DNA of 64,000 bases from Cryptomeria japonica (Eukaryota; Streptophyta; Pinopsida; Cupressales; Cupressaceae), in assembly GCF_030272615.1 (NCBI RefSeq), contig NC_081415.1:372351009-372415008 (forward strand), given 5' to 3'. Position 1 is the stretch's first letter. Every line of letters starts with the position of its first letter. Below the pieces are notes generated by a model that did not search any database, had not been told where the DNA came from, and saw nothing but the letters and a program-made list of their open reading frames with translations. This document shows, piece by piece, positions 34,971-45,835 of the stretch. A program made the translations under genes and the position numbers.

Positions 34971-36531
34971 CTACTGGCTAAAGTCAATCCAGTCCCCATT
35001 TCTCCAGTAATCTCTTACCATTTCACCATACCTGCATTTGAAACTGTCTTTCCAATCTTTGAGGATAGGAATTTCCTCCAGAGGTTTATCTAGGATCCAT
35101 CTATCTTCCCAAAATCTTTTTTTCCTCCCATCCCCAAGGTTCCAGGTTCTGCCAGTAGCAGCCCAGCCTTTAGCAGATTGCACGGCATTCCAAATGGCAG
35201 ATCCATCAACAAAGAAAGAGTTGTCAATGAATTCTTCCTCAGAAGGTTGCATATTGAGATATTTGTTTTTCCAAATAGAGTTCCATTCTCTTTCCTCCCC
35301 TTTGAATCTCCATATTTGCTTGGCTAATAAAGCTTTATTCATAGAACCAATGTTCCTTAAGCCCAGCCCACCTAAGGCCTTAGGGGAACAAATGTTATTC
35401 CAGGCAATAAGGGGGATTCTGTTTTTAACTTCCACACCCGACCAAAGGAACTTTTTTTGGATTCTTTCAATAGCTTCTGCAAACTTTGAGGGGATTTTGA
35501 ACAAGCTAAGAGCATACACAGGAAGATTTTGGAGAGTGGCTTTGAGCAGAGTGACTTTACCAGCTTGACTAAGGACAGCCCCTTTCCAGCCAATGAGTTT
35601 CAAGTTAAGTCTGTCTATTAACTTATTCTAGAAGGAATCCTCAGGCTTGAGACATAGAGGAAGCCCCAAATAGGTAGAAGGAAACTAAGATATGTTGTAG
35701 CCAAGAATCCTACCAATCCTTAATTGCCTTTGGGCCGGGGTGTTGATGAAAAATAGAGAGCTTTTATCCCAGTTGATTTTTTGACTAGAGGCAGATTCAT
35801 AGGTATTCAGAATAATCTTCATATTTTTGGCTTCCAAGATGGTGGCTTCCCCCATGGTGATAGAGTCATCAACGAATTGTTCATGGGAGCAGACTGTATT
35901 GGATGAAGAAGGTTTCAGACCCTTCAGATTGCCTTCTTCCACATTTTTAAGGATGAATCTACCCAGGCATTCAACAAGAATGGTGAACAGGATAGGGGAG
36001 ATGGGATCTCCCTGTCTGAGACCTCTGGAGCTTTTGAAGAAACTAGACAGGGAGCCATTAACAATAACAGCAGAGGAGGAAGTTTCCATGAGTTGAGAAC
36101 AGAGCTGGATAACTTTGTCACCAAAACCAAATGATTTCATGATCCTAAGGAGAAACTGCCAGTTCACTCTATCAAAAGCTTTAGCCATGTCTAACTTAAG
36201 GAAGAATCCCTGGTTATTCGCCACTTTCAGGGAGTGGATATTTTCATGAACAGAGATAATAGAGTCCAAAATATGTCTTTCGGGGACAAAGCCATTTTGT
36301 TGGACAGAAATAATCCTTGGGAGAACATCCAGCAACCTGGAAGTCAAAACCTTGGAAAGGATCTTGTAGACAGAGTTACACAAACTGATGGGTCTAAACT
36401 TTTTAAGAGAATCAGCTCCGAGGTTATTTGGGATTAGGACAATGAAGGTGGCATTCAGTTCCTTAAGAAGTCTTCTGGAGCCAAAGAATTCCTTAACACC
36501 ATTGCATATGTCAACCTCCACAATGTGCCAC
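34971..36531 (-). pseudogene. LINE reverse transcriptase
   Basis: Motifs in minus sense are FRPISLCNSVYKILSKVL, NGFVPERHILDSI, FFLKLDMAKAFDRVNW, GLRQGDPISPILF and FVDDSI (usual form FADD, so one changed residue beside the catalytic Asp pair). The thumb region includes LIGWKGAVLSQAGKVTLLK and GGLGLRNIGSMNKALL. Stops lie near 35682, 35625 and 34968. The start at 36531 is the truncation point, and the apparent ATG at 36539 belongs to the target duplication. Would act by target-primed reverse transcription if intact. Confidence 0.9.
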
Positions 36532-38456
36532 AATGGCATTTTTGTTTTGCAAATAATATTCCAATATTTATTTTTATTATCCTATGAAAATTAAAAAGGA
36601 GATATTTTGTTAAAAGGATAAAGGAATATTATGTTCTTAAATGCATATTAAAAATCATAATATGTGTAGATCATTTTCTTATAAATACTTTTACCCTTTG
36701 AATCATTAAATTTATTATATGTTAGGGTAAGTATTATTAAGAGATTACAGTAGAAATACTATAATTACAAAGAAACATTTTATTAAAAGAGAAATGCATT
36801 TGTGTTTCTTTTATACAAATGATAATGACGGATAGTATTTTTGTATTTTGGGTGTTATGAGGCCATCTTTTCATATGATATTTACCCTAAGCCAATATAT
36901 TGAAAATGTTTACTCTAGGGTAAGATCATTTTTCCAAAATAAATGATATATTTACATCATATAATAATGGTTGGATTGGTTTTTTGCAAGTATATATCCC
37001 ATATGATAAAGTACTCCCGAGAGAATTGGAGTTGCCCTACAAATGTGAAAATATATTCTCATCACATGGTTGGAATATTTGTTCACAGATATCATTTTTA
37101 AGGGAAGTATTTTCTTTTATATTTGATATAAAAATCGTTTACCTTATATAAAAAACTATTATTAGGGTAAATTATTATCTTATATCAATGGATGTTATAT
37201 TTGCAAATTATTTTCTTAAAGGATTGAAATACTTTGATTTAAATGAGTTATTTTAAACAAGTATTTATATAAGGAAATAAAGATTATTGATTCTTTAAAT
37301 TAAAACCTAATTGAAGGTGAGATATATTTAATGTTCAAATCAAGGGATTTGATTGGTCTATCTTGTGTGCAGGATATATGAGGAAGATGATGAATATCTA
37401 TCACGGAATTGTATCAAGGCGGAGAATAAAAAAGAACATTATTAAAGCATCATTTAGTATTTTTAGGGTTCTCATTTGTAATTATTTATTAAACCAAAGG
37501 GTGTGTCCTTTGGAAGGAAATTGTTTGTAACTCCCTTCTGTGTATGAAAAGGTCTGTCCTTTCATATATGCCTTTTGATTTAAATACTTATAGGGAGTCA
37601 TTCTTATATGTAAAAAAGGGAGGGGAAAGTCATAAGAACAAGAGACTATTGTAAGGATTGAATATCATTTTGTATTAGAGAAGTCTATAGGAAGAAGAAG
37701 TATCATTTTGTGCAAGCAATTTGTAATGGAGTATCTGCAATTGCAGCTTATGTATGCAATTATTTTCTGAAGATTAATATACAAGGTTCGTTGTTTCTTT
37801 TTCCAAATATTGTGTACACTTTTGTGTTGATGATTATCTTTGTCATCTTGATAAATTTGTTCATAGATTTGCTATGATGTGAATCACATGTCATTGCATT
37901 AAGTGAAAGATTGAGTTCTTATTGTTTGTGTAATGCATACTGAACCTTCATAATTGATGAGAAATTGTCTCTTGAGTTGATAAGATATTTTGTCCACAAA
38001 GTGTCATATATATCCCTGGATAGAGGCACTAGTATGTTATTGATCTTTTAAAATTTTGATCTGTATGCATTCAAGGTCCTTGATAGAGAAACATTCTTCC
38101 CAAATCCTATATGAATTGATCTATGCAGATTTCATTCAAGTCATGAAAGCAATCTCATTTTCAATATACATTCACAATCATTTCTTTTCAAAGCATTCGT
38201 TTAAAGCACATAATAAAGCATAGTTACAGAACAATAATTTGTCAGTTGTGTAAACTTGCTAAAAGGTTTAAATCCATTATAAATAACCTCTTTTTGTGCT
38301 TGAGAGGAAGAGGTATACCCACCTAGGTTCAGTGGAGCCTAAAGTGCAGAGGGATTTGGTCTTTGACCATCCCTGTTCGTTGGCCAAGGTCAATTGGGCT
38401 ACTTGAGGATTTGGCAAGTCTTTTGGTTTTCCAATCTATGGTTTTGGGAACCAACA
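36532..38456 (+). repeat. LARD-like 5' LTR, part 3
   Basis: Continues from the LINE right target duplication and matches about 60100-61992. It ends GGGAACCAACA at 38456. No gene. The termini and flanks show this is the promoter-proximal LTR. Confidence 0.9.
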
Positions 38457-38459
38457 GAT

Positions 38460-38477
38460 TGGCGACTCTGCTGGGGA
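38460..38477 (+). other. LARD-like primer-binding site candidate
   Basis: TGGCGACTCTGCTGGGGA begins four bases after the LTR end, in the expected place and starting TGG as a tRNA CCA complement must. I do not assign the tRNA. Diverged copies recur at 38576, 38700 and 38732. Confidence 0.7.
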
Positions 38478-38575
38478 GTTGTCATACATAATTTGACATT
38501 CGCCTAGACGCTCTGATGTTTTTTCATTGAAGATTTTATAATTTTTTTTTTCCCCATCTGAGTCACACAATAGAT

Positions 38576-38750
38576 TGACGACTCTACTAGGGAATTGTTC
38601 AGAGGAAGTTTTTAGAATCTCTGGTAATTTTTTTTAGAATCTACTGGAGGGAGGATCCCAGAAGATCAGTTAAGTTGGTAATATTTTCCTCTTAAGAGGT
38701 GGTGACTCTACTTAACAAGGTTTTATTCAATTGGTGACTCTACTAGGGGA
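38576..38750 (+). repeat. Three diverged copies of the primer-binding-site motif
   Basis: TGACGACTCTACTAGGGA at 38576-38593, TGGTGACTCTACTTAA at 38700-38715 and TGGTGACTCTACTAGGGGA at 38732-38750 all resemble the motif at 38460-38477. Confidence 0.7.
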
Positions 38751-38788
38751 AGAGACCCAGAGGGAGATGAACATTTTCCTTTTTGAAA

Positions 38789-38824
38789 ATGTTTCAAAGG
38801 AAGCCTTTTATTCCAGATGGTATC
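38789..38824 (+). pseudogene. LARD-like gag frame, first 12 codons, cut by Tat-1
   Basis: An ATG at 38789 opens a frame that reaches the Tat-1 left target duplication. The same frame register continues after the duplication at 55212 into the gag-like sequence beginning RPLDLKRFQ. This places the true start of the gag-like protein here, and not inside the Tat-1 LTR where a naive ORF call would put it (55143). Confidence 0.75.
38820..38824. repeat. Target-site duplication of Tat-1, left copy (GTATC)
   Basis: Repeated exactly at 55207-55211. Confidence 0.95.
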
Positions 38825-39595
38825 TGTAGACACCCAAAATTGTCCAGTCTAATTAAATAAATATTTTATTTATTTATTTAATTATCTAAGCTTAATTCTT
38901 CTATTAATTAAATAAATCTTTATTTATTTAATTAATTCATTTATCCTCTTCTAGCCTTATTTCTCATTTAAATAAATACATTTATTTATTTAAATTATCC
39001 TTTTCCTAAATTAAATAAATATCTTATTTATTTAATTATCCCACTTCTTCCATTAATTAATTAAATAAATTTTTATTTATTTAATTAATTCATTAACCTT
39101 TTCTACCCATGACACATGTCATTCATCTCTTAATTCATACATTACCTACCCCTTTCATTATTTTATTATTTCTTTTACCTACCCTCTAATCATAGCCGAC
39201 CTCCTTTTACACCTCTCAATCTTATCCCTCCATTTCATATAGTGTCTTCTATATAAGGAGATGCTTCCTTCATTATCAAACCCTAATGAATCATCTTAAG
39301 GACTTGACTACACTACGATCCTACTTGCAACCACATTCCTTCTTTGTTGAGCTCTTGTGCACATAAAATGAGAGCAAATATATCAAGCAAGATCAATGGA
39401 GATAGGAAGAATGGAGATTCAAACCCTATTGGACATGTGATGGTATAATCTTTGTGATTTCATTTGATTTGCATTGTCTTAGGTAATCTTCATATGTTAT
39501 GGTGGATCTTTGTTGTTGTTAGGCTAGGGTTTTGTGGTTGAATTCATTTAGCCTTTCAATATTGTTATTATTGTTATCCATTTTCACCATATACA
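38825..39595 (+). repeat. Tat-1 5' LTR
   Basis: Starts TGTAGACACCC, has an AT-rich U3 of TTAAATAAATA/TTTATTTATTT words, a TATA-like CTATATAAGGAG near 39248-39260, and ends ACCATATACA. Confidence 0.96.
39250..39261 (+). promoter_or_regulatory. TATA box of the Tat-1 LTR
   Basis: CTATATAAGGAG in the middle of the LTR, at the expected U3-R position and identical in the other LTR. It is presumed to drive the sense gag-pol transcript. Confidence 0.7.
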
Positions 39596-39598
39596 TTT

Positions 39599-39616
39599 TG
39601 GCATGCTCGGTGGGAC
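39599..39616 (+). other. Tat-1 primer-binding site
   Basis: TGGCATGCTCGGTGGGAC starts three bases after the 5' LTR and begins TGG as required for a tRNA CCA end. The tRNA species is not assigned. Confidence 0.75.
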
Positions 39617-41832
39617 TCTTGTCCCTTTTTGCATTTAACATTCTTGTTGTAGATTTTGTATTTTGAAGTTGCAGATCTGACGTTTTCGACAACATTTTGA
39701 TATTCTCGCGTCTGCGTACTTTCGGATCGCGTTTTTGATTTTCTGGCGCATCTGTGACATCTGGAATCGTGTCTGTGTTATCGGCAATATTTTATTTTTG
39801 CAGGTTCCGAAAATCACGTTTGCGTTCCTCAGTCGCATCTACAATGTTTTTATCCGCGTCTGTGTCCAGAGGTCACGTTTGAGTTTTGAAGCCGCGTCTG
39901 TGTCTCACAGAACCGCGTCTGCATCACGAAGTCACATCTGTGTTGAGGGTAATTGCGTCTATGTGCACCGATTTCAAATTTTGAGTTATTGATTTAGTCT
40001 TGGGTTTTTGCATTTAGGGTTTCAGATCTGGTTTATTTCGAGCTAACATTTTTAGATCTAACGAAATTGGTGCAGCTTGTCTTGAAAGTAAAATCGTTTC
40101 GTTGAAGGCCCCTATTTTCACAAAGTCTTTTAGATCTAAAATTTACCTAACTTGTGTGCTTGCAGGAAGGGGTGATTATTTCAAACAATCCAAACTACTA
40201 ACAACTCTTTGTTGCAGGTCCTTGGTAAGGGTTTTTGGATTTTTATTGTGTGCCTTGTTTTTATAGACTAGCAAACACTTCAATTGGTGCACTAAAATTG
40301 AATCATTGTCTTTTGTGTCTTGAGCAATAGGCTCTTTTTGTTTAATCTTTAGAGGGTCTATCTTCCCGTGTGGTCATTAAGACTACTAGTGAGAAGAGAA
40401 CGACCCAAGTGGTAGCGAGGAAAACCCACCTCTTCCGAACCACTATAAATAACTATATTCATGGTGAAAACTATGAATAACGTGTGCTGATTAGTTCATA
40501 CCGACACTATGTCTCCCCATAAACCCGTTTGATCAAATTTATTTGATCAGTTGTAGGGCGTAACCCCTACCGGTTGGGAGCCTTCTGTATTTACAGAGCT
40601 GAAAGTGCTGCATGTATGGCCACATGACCGGATGCCCTTACTAGCACCTTTTTGTTTTAGAGGCCCAAATCCTTCTAATTGTTGGGGCAGGAGGTCGGAC
40701 CTCTGGTAGCGGCCCACACACATACGGTTCTTAGTAGAGATACAAAGTTCGCCACGGGGAGTTTTTGTGGGGACTGATGCTTGGCTGACCCGAGAAGTGA
40801 GTACCGAGGGTGGAGCCAGTGAGGTCAAGCATCTAAGTATCTGCTCTAAATAGCGTAGCCTCGGGGGTAAAACCCCATGTGGGATCAACAACTATTGTCT
40901 TAGCCAGCCATAAGAATTGTGCTTGACTTATTTTAAACATTCAAAACATTCAAGACCAAATAGCAAAACATTGTGTCTTTTGTGTCTTCAAGTGTATGCA
41001 AAACAATTTTACATCAAACAACACACTTTTCTTGGAGTCATTTTGAGTCTAGACACTTGCAAACATTGGGTCTTCATCAACACTGTGTCCTCTTGTCACG
41101 AAAAACAGTCAAACAGTCAGATTTGGTCACAACAAAACAACTTCACAGATTGGAAAAATTTGCACAAATTTTGCAGAAACGCGTCTGTGTCTGACATAAT
41201 AGCGTCTATGTTGTATAACCATGTCTGTGAAGGGAAGAAATGCGTCTGTGTTTCCAGAATCAACAATACATTTTACAAAAATATCAGAAGCATGTCTGTG
41301 TTAAACAGAACCACGTCTGTGTCAGGAAATCACGTCTGTGTTCAGAATTGAAAAACTGTTATAGTCCAGCAAACAAACATAGTCAGTTTCGGAATTCTTG
41401 AGCTTCCTAGGTCATTTCTCCAGGGTTCATCTAGCATTCAACCTATCTTTGGGTCTCACACAGTCCATCATTGCTTCACACCTCACATTACATTCACATT
41501 TGTCTAAACTTGAGTCAAAGGGTCACTTGCTTGTCCTCATCATACTTTGTCAACACACTACATACAACAACACTTTGCTAAGTGGTCCCTCATCAAGGTC
41601 TATCACCTTTGGGTCTCATTTGGTCTTACTTAGAGTCAAGGTCAACTTACCTCATCAAGAGAAACTATCCTCTCTTTGGAAGTCACACCTACTCTACTAC
41701 ATACATACTTGGTCTTACACTTTGGACATTGCAAGTAAACCTCAGATTCATTTACATTCCATCCAACTCTTGGTCTTTCATACTTTTTCCATTTTTCATC
41801 TAGTCTCACACATCTCGGTCAATACCTAGTTC
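39617..41832 (+). other. Tat-1 leader before gag, with GCGTCTGTG motif clusters
   Basis: A 2.2 kb untranslated leader. About twelve variants of CGCGTCTGTGT lie between 39690 and 39965, and about seven more lie at 41180-41345, spaced by roughly 20-30 bp. Two open frames (40917-41351 and 41398-41829) have low-complexity or repeat-derived translations and no domain, so I do not call them genes. The length is large for a gypsy leader. Confidence 0.6.
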
Positions 41833-43478
41833 ATGGTTGAAACCCGTCTTCAAAAATCTAGGAGAGAAACTAAAGAAGCTCAAGAGTCCACAAACATGAG
41901 TTCTTATGAATATGACAATGATATCTTTTTCAATTCTGATCATACTACATTACCTGACATGGATGCCTATAGAAACATTCCAAATGTTGAGAACATGGAC
42001 ACTACAAACAACAATGCCACACATAATGACAATATGGACAACTTTTCTGTACATTCAGCAGATGTGGAAAAATCCATTATGAATCCCCATTTCAATCGAT
42101 TGGTTGAGGAAATAATGAGGAGGGATAGACAATACTTCTTACAAATGATGGCACAAAGTGGAGCCAAGATACCTCATGATTTTGACGTCTCAAATAATGG
42201 AACATAGGCCTTTGCAAAAAACTCACTCCAACATGGATCAAAGAAGGCCTAATAGTGGAGGCAATAAAGGACCACATATGGTGCCTGAATCACCATCATC
42301 TTTGTTTCAAAAAATAGAGGTCCCACATACACACGGTCAAGCATATGATACTCACCTTCGCAGACCATTATGGAAGTCTTATGCAGAGAAATATGTTCAA
42401 TCACATATCAATGCTAAGGATCAACCACTAAAGCAATTGGATATTCAAAGGCATGCTCAAAATTTGGACACAAGGAAACCCCGTGTCAAATTTGGGGGCA
42501 ACACATTAGAACATGACATGCCTGTAGAGTATGGTATACATGCACAAAATAGATATTGTGTTCCTCAACATGAATCTATACCAAGTGGTCCATATATGCA
42601 GCATCACTATAGACCTCTTCCATATGAACATGTGTATGATCAATATCATCCATATATGCAACATGCTCCTCCTCCAATTGGTGCCTCAAACATGGGGTAT
42701 GGTCCAAGAAGTCGATCTCCACCTAAGAGCAATTTAGAGCAACAAATCAGGGACTTACAAAAGAAAATGGAGGACATAAATACACCAAAGCCAACATACA
42801 CAATGAGAGACATATGTCCTTATCCATTTGACAAGAGCATTCCAATGCCTCCTTTTCCTACACACTTTGTGACGCCTAAATTTGATATGTATAGAGGAAA
42901 AGGGGATCCTAAGGCACACATAAGACAGTTTTTCATAGCTTGCATTGAGGTAGCAGCAAAAGAGATATATTTGATGAGATTATTCCCACAAAGCCTAGGT
43001 GATCAAGCTATGGAATGGTTCTCCCAACTCCCACCTGGTATTAAGTCATTGGGTGATCTAGCAGAGGCATTTATTCAACATTTCTCCTACAATATAGAGA
43101 CAAACATATCAGTCACTACTTTGTGCAACACCAAGCAAAAAGAGGGAGAATCTTTTACATCATTTTTACAAAGATGGAGAAATCTAGCCAGCAGATGCTC
43201 TTGTGAAATTCCACAAAAACAAATGGTAGAAATGTTCACACAAAATGTTAACAAAGACACTGGCTATGATCTAAGGAAATCTTGTTTGTCCACCTTCAAG
43301 GACGTCATTGAAAAAGGCTTAGCAATAGAGAAGGTCCTAATTGAATAGGGAGTCATTAAGATATTCAAGGAAAACAAAGATGACTTTAAGGGAAAAGACA
43401 AGCCAAGATTTTGGAATAAAAACAAGAACACAGTCAATGATGGTGTTGTTGACGCCAATATAGTGCGACCCAAATTCA
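41833..43478 (+). pseudogene. Tat-1 gag, with one frameshift and one stop
   Basis: Starts MVETRLQKSRRETKEAQ at 41833. A frameshift near 42170-42200 moves to the frame that begins around HRPLQKTHSNM. The capsid-like gag domain is clear: PKFDMYRGKGDPKAHIRQF, MRLFPQSLGDQAMEWFSQLP, SLGDLAEAFIQHFSYN and KEGESFTSFLQRWRNLA. A TAG at 43346-43348 interrupts the frame, which then continues in the same register. The role would be particle formation around the genomic RNA. Confidence 0.92.
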
Positions 43479-44899
43479 TTTTTTTTGGATCAGGTGCTAC
43501 AAACAATCAAGTGAATACTCAAACAACTTCCAGATCACAGAGGAAGTACACTCCATTGGGAGAACCACTTGAGTCAGTCTTCAAGAAGCTAGTGGCAAAC
43601 AAGGTAATCACAATTCTAGATTTTCCTCCATATGAACCAAAGGTTAAACCAAATTGGTGGAATGATGATGAGTATTGTGAATTTCATAAGAGCAAGGGTC
43701 ATAAGACAAGAAATTGTCATCGACTAAAGAACATCATACAAGATCTCATTGATAGAGGTGGAATTGAGATTGAGGGACACTCATCCAATCAAGAACATGA
43801 GATGTTTAAGGAACCATTCCCAAAACATGACAAGGGAAAAGCTAAAGCCACAGAGGACCAAACCAATTATACCAGAGCAACCTATAACTATGATTCAACT
43901 ATTAATCACATTTCGATGGACAATCACGTCTCTACCATTATCATCAAGGACAAAAACCCTGAGAATTCTACCCAAAGACCCAAGATTGTCCTAAAAGGTG
44001 TTGGATCTTCTTCCGAACATACCTCTGAATGTAATGTCACAACCCGCCGAGGTAAATTCACTTTGCAAGGTGCTCCAGCTAAAAACACCGCTTCCTCATC
44101 AACCAAACCTGAGTATGACCTTGTAGAACAATTAGGGAAGACACCCGCGCTCATCTCCATCCTAGAGCTATTACGCATATCCCCCACACATAAAGCTATT
44201 CTTGACAAAACCTTGAGAGACACTGTCGTTCCTACTGATCTGAACGTGGACCAGTTTCAAGCCATGGTGGGATACCTTTCCATTCCACACTCTCTTACAT
44301 TCACAGAAGTTGATGATGCCTCCATAAGTCAGCCACATAATGCACCACTACATATTGAGGCCTTCATACACAAACATCGAATAAAACAAGTTCTAATAGA
44401 TGGAGGAGTTGGTCTAAACATTTGTACATTGAGCACAATTAAACAATTGGGATATTCTGATAAAGTTGTGAATTCTACAAATCAAATCACCATCAAGGCA
44501 TATGATGATGAAGAGCGTTCATCCAAAGGCACAGTCACCTTACCTCTCAGAGTTGGGCCAGTTACAAAGGATGTGGTTTGTCAAGTACTTGATATCGATC
44601 TCACATATAATATATTGCTAGGACATCCTTGGATTCATGAAATGAGGGCAGTCCCATCTACATATCACCAATGCATTAAGTTTCCTCACAATGGAGTAGA
44701 GGTAACAGTTAACGGTGATCCTAATTCGTTCATATACTGCAATAATCTGAGATCAAAAACTGAGACCATCATTCCCAGTAATCATGAAGCTGTTCCTTCC
44801 TCGACATACATTGATCCTGAGTCATTAAAACCTTTGACATCAAAACAAGGTGAGATTAAAGGAAGTTTCAAGACAAGGGCATGGGGGAATACACTCTAA
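43479..44899 (+). pseudogene. Tat-1 CHHC knuckle and aspartic protease
   Basis: The same frame register as gag continues. A zinc knuckle of the Tat form, CEFHKSKGHKTRNC, follows NWWNDDEY. The protease domain contains VLIDGGVGLNICTL, where the usual Asp-Ser/Thr-Gly triad reads Asp-Gly-Gly, and the flap and second half NILLGHPWIHEM. The DGG form is common in plant Tat copies, so it need not be inactive. The segment ends at a stop at 44897-44899. Confidence 0.88.
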
Positions 44900-45048
44900 A
44901 TCAGACCATGTACTTACAACAAGTCATGAGTTCCCCAAAAGAATATGGAAGACCGCATCCTAACAAGCAAGTATCCATCATGGTACTCAAATGGGACCCT
45001 ACTACCTTTTAAAGATGGGGCGAACTGGAAGAGGAAGACTTATACAAA

Positions 45049-45279
45049 ATGCTTTACAAAGACATTGAAGATGACACACAAGATCACATTAGTCTACCAT
45101 GTGAGAAATATGGCAATGGCTTCAAGATTCTACAAAAATTCGGGTATGATGGAAAAAGCCCTCTGGGGTTATGCAAAGAAGGCATCATTGAACCTTTACA
45201 ACCTGAATTGACTTTCAAAAAGGAACACTCGAAAGGACTTGGTTTCTTGACTTCCAAGGTCCACACTCAAAGGACATAA
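45049..45279 (+). pseudogene. Tat-1 G-patch-like segment between protease and RT
   Basis: This 76-codon stretch contains GFKILQKFGYDGKSPLGL, then KEGIIEPL and SKGLGF, the spacing of a G-patch (glycine-rich RNA-binding or helicase-activating motif). It lies in a different register from protease and RT, so it is set off by compensating indels at both ends. It is likely to have been part of the polyprotein before decay. G-patch domains fused near retroviral proteases are known in betaretroviruses, and a role here would be RNA handling. Confidence 0.7.
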
Positions 45280-45475
45280 GAAGCCTTACAAATCAAAGCT
45301 GCCAAAATTCAACAAGAGGATCGCTATTCCACAGACATGGGGTTCAGACAAGTCTTCCAGTGACTACGAGCTCACCGAGATATTCAGAGAACCAGATGAA
45401 CCCACGAAAGAAGAGGAATTTTATAAAAGATTCAAAGTTGGTCAAGACACAACCCATGAGGATTCCACACGGTCC

Positions 45476-45781
45476 TTGTCTCAAGGTCCTAGGTTGAAAT
45501 CACATAGGATGAGAACACTTGTCCCAGAATGCGCTACTAGTGATGATAATTTGGATTTGTTCGCGATAGAGACTGGTGAGGAGAGTGCCATCGATGACCT
45601 CGATAATTACCTTGACATACCTGAATATAACTGCATCTTCACTCTTAGCCCCGCTAACTTCGAAGACATTAACGGCCTTCCCCTTGTTCACCACCAACTC
45701 ATTGACTGGGATCATGAAGGACTTGCACAGTTTGACACATTCCAAAATGATGAAGCTTTTATTGACTATCTTGGCATATGA
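45476..45781 (+). pseudogene. Tat-1 polyprotein linker before RT
   Basis: A frame in RT register with DYLDIPEYNCIFTLSPANFEDI, an acidic, aromatic segment commonly found between protease and RT in Tat polyproteins. It ends in TGA at 45779-45781, and the RT frame resumes shortly afterwards. Confidence 0.65.
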
Positions 45782-45835
45782 GATTATCTTCCCCCTGGGG
45801 ACCATAAAGCGGGATACACTATAGAACTCAATAGC

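Larger units (their letters stand above)
31882..36531 (-). mobile_element. 5'-truncated LINE with an extra downstream ORF, defective
   Basis: A 4.65 kb insertion absent from the uninterrupted LTR copy. On the minus strand it runs RT, zinc-binding connector, RNase H, then a further ~1.9 kb with an unrelated-looking ORF. The endonuclease and the N-terminal part of RT are missing at the 36531 end, as expected for 5' truncation. The 3' end has only a very short A run (ATCAAAAAC), not a long poly(A). A plant L1-type element is the best fit because it carries a terminal RNase H. In-frame stops occur throughout. Confidence 0.85.

Noticed and set aside
31882-36531. Reading the LINE segment as part of the LARD-like element's own coding capacity
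   Set aside because: The uninterrupted 3' LTR lacks it and a 17 bp duplication flanks it, so it is a later insertion.
40917-41829. Two ~144-codon frames in the Tat-1 leader
   Set aside because: The first encodes the GCGTCTGTG repeats as CV/SV words and the second is low-complexity His/Ser/Leu. Neither resembles Tat ORF0 or gag.
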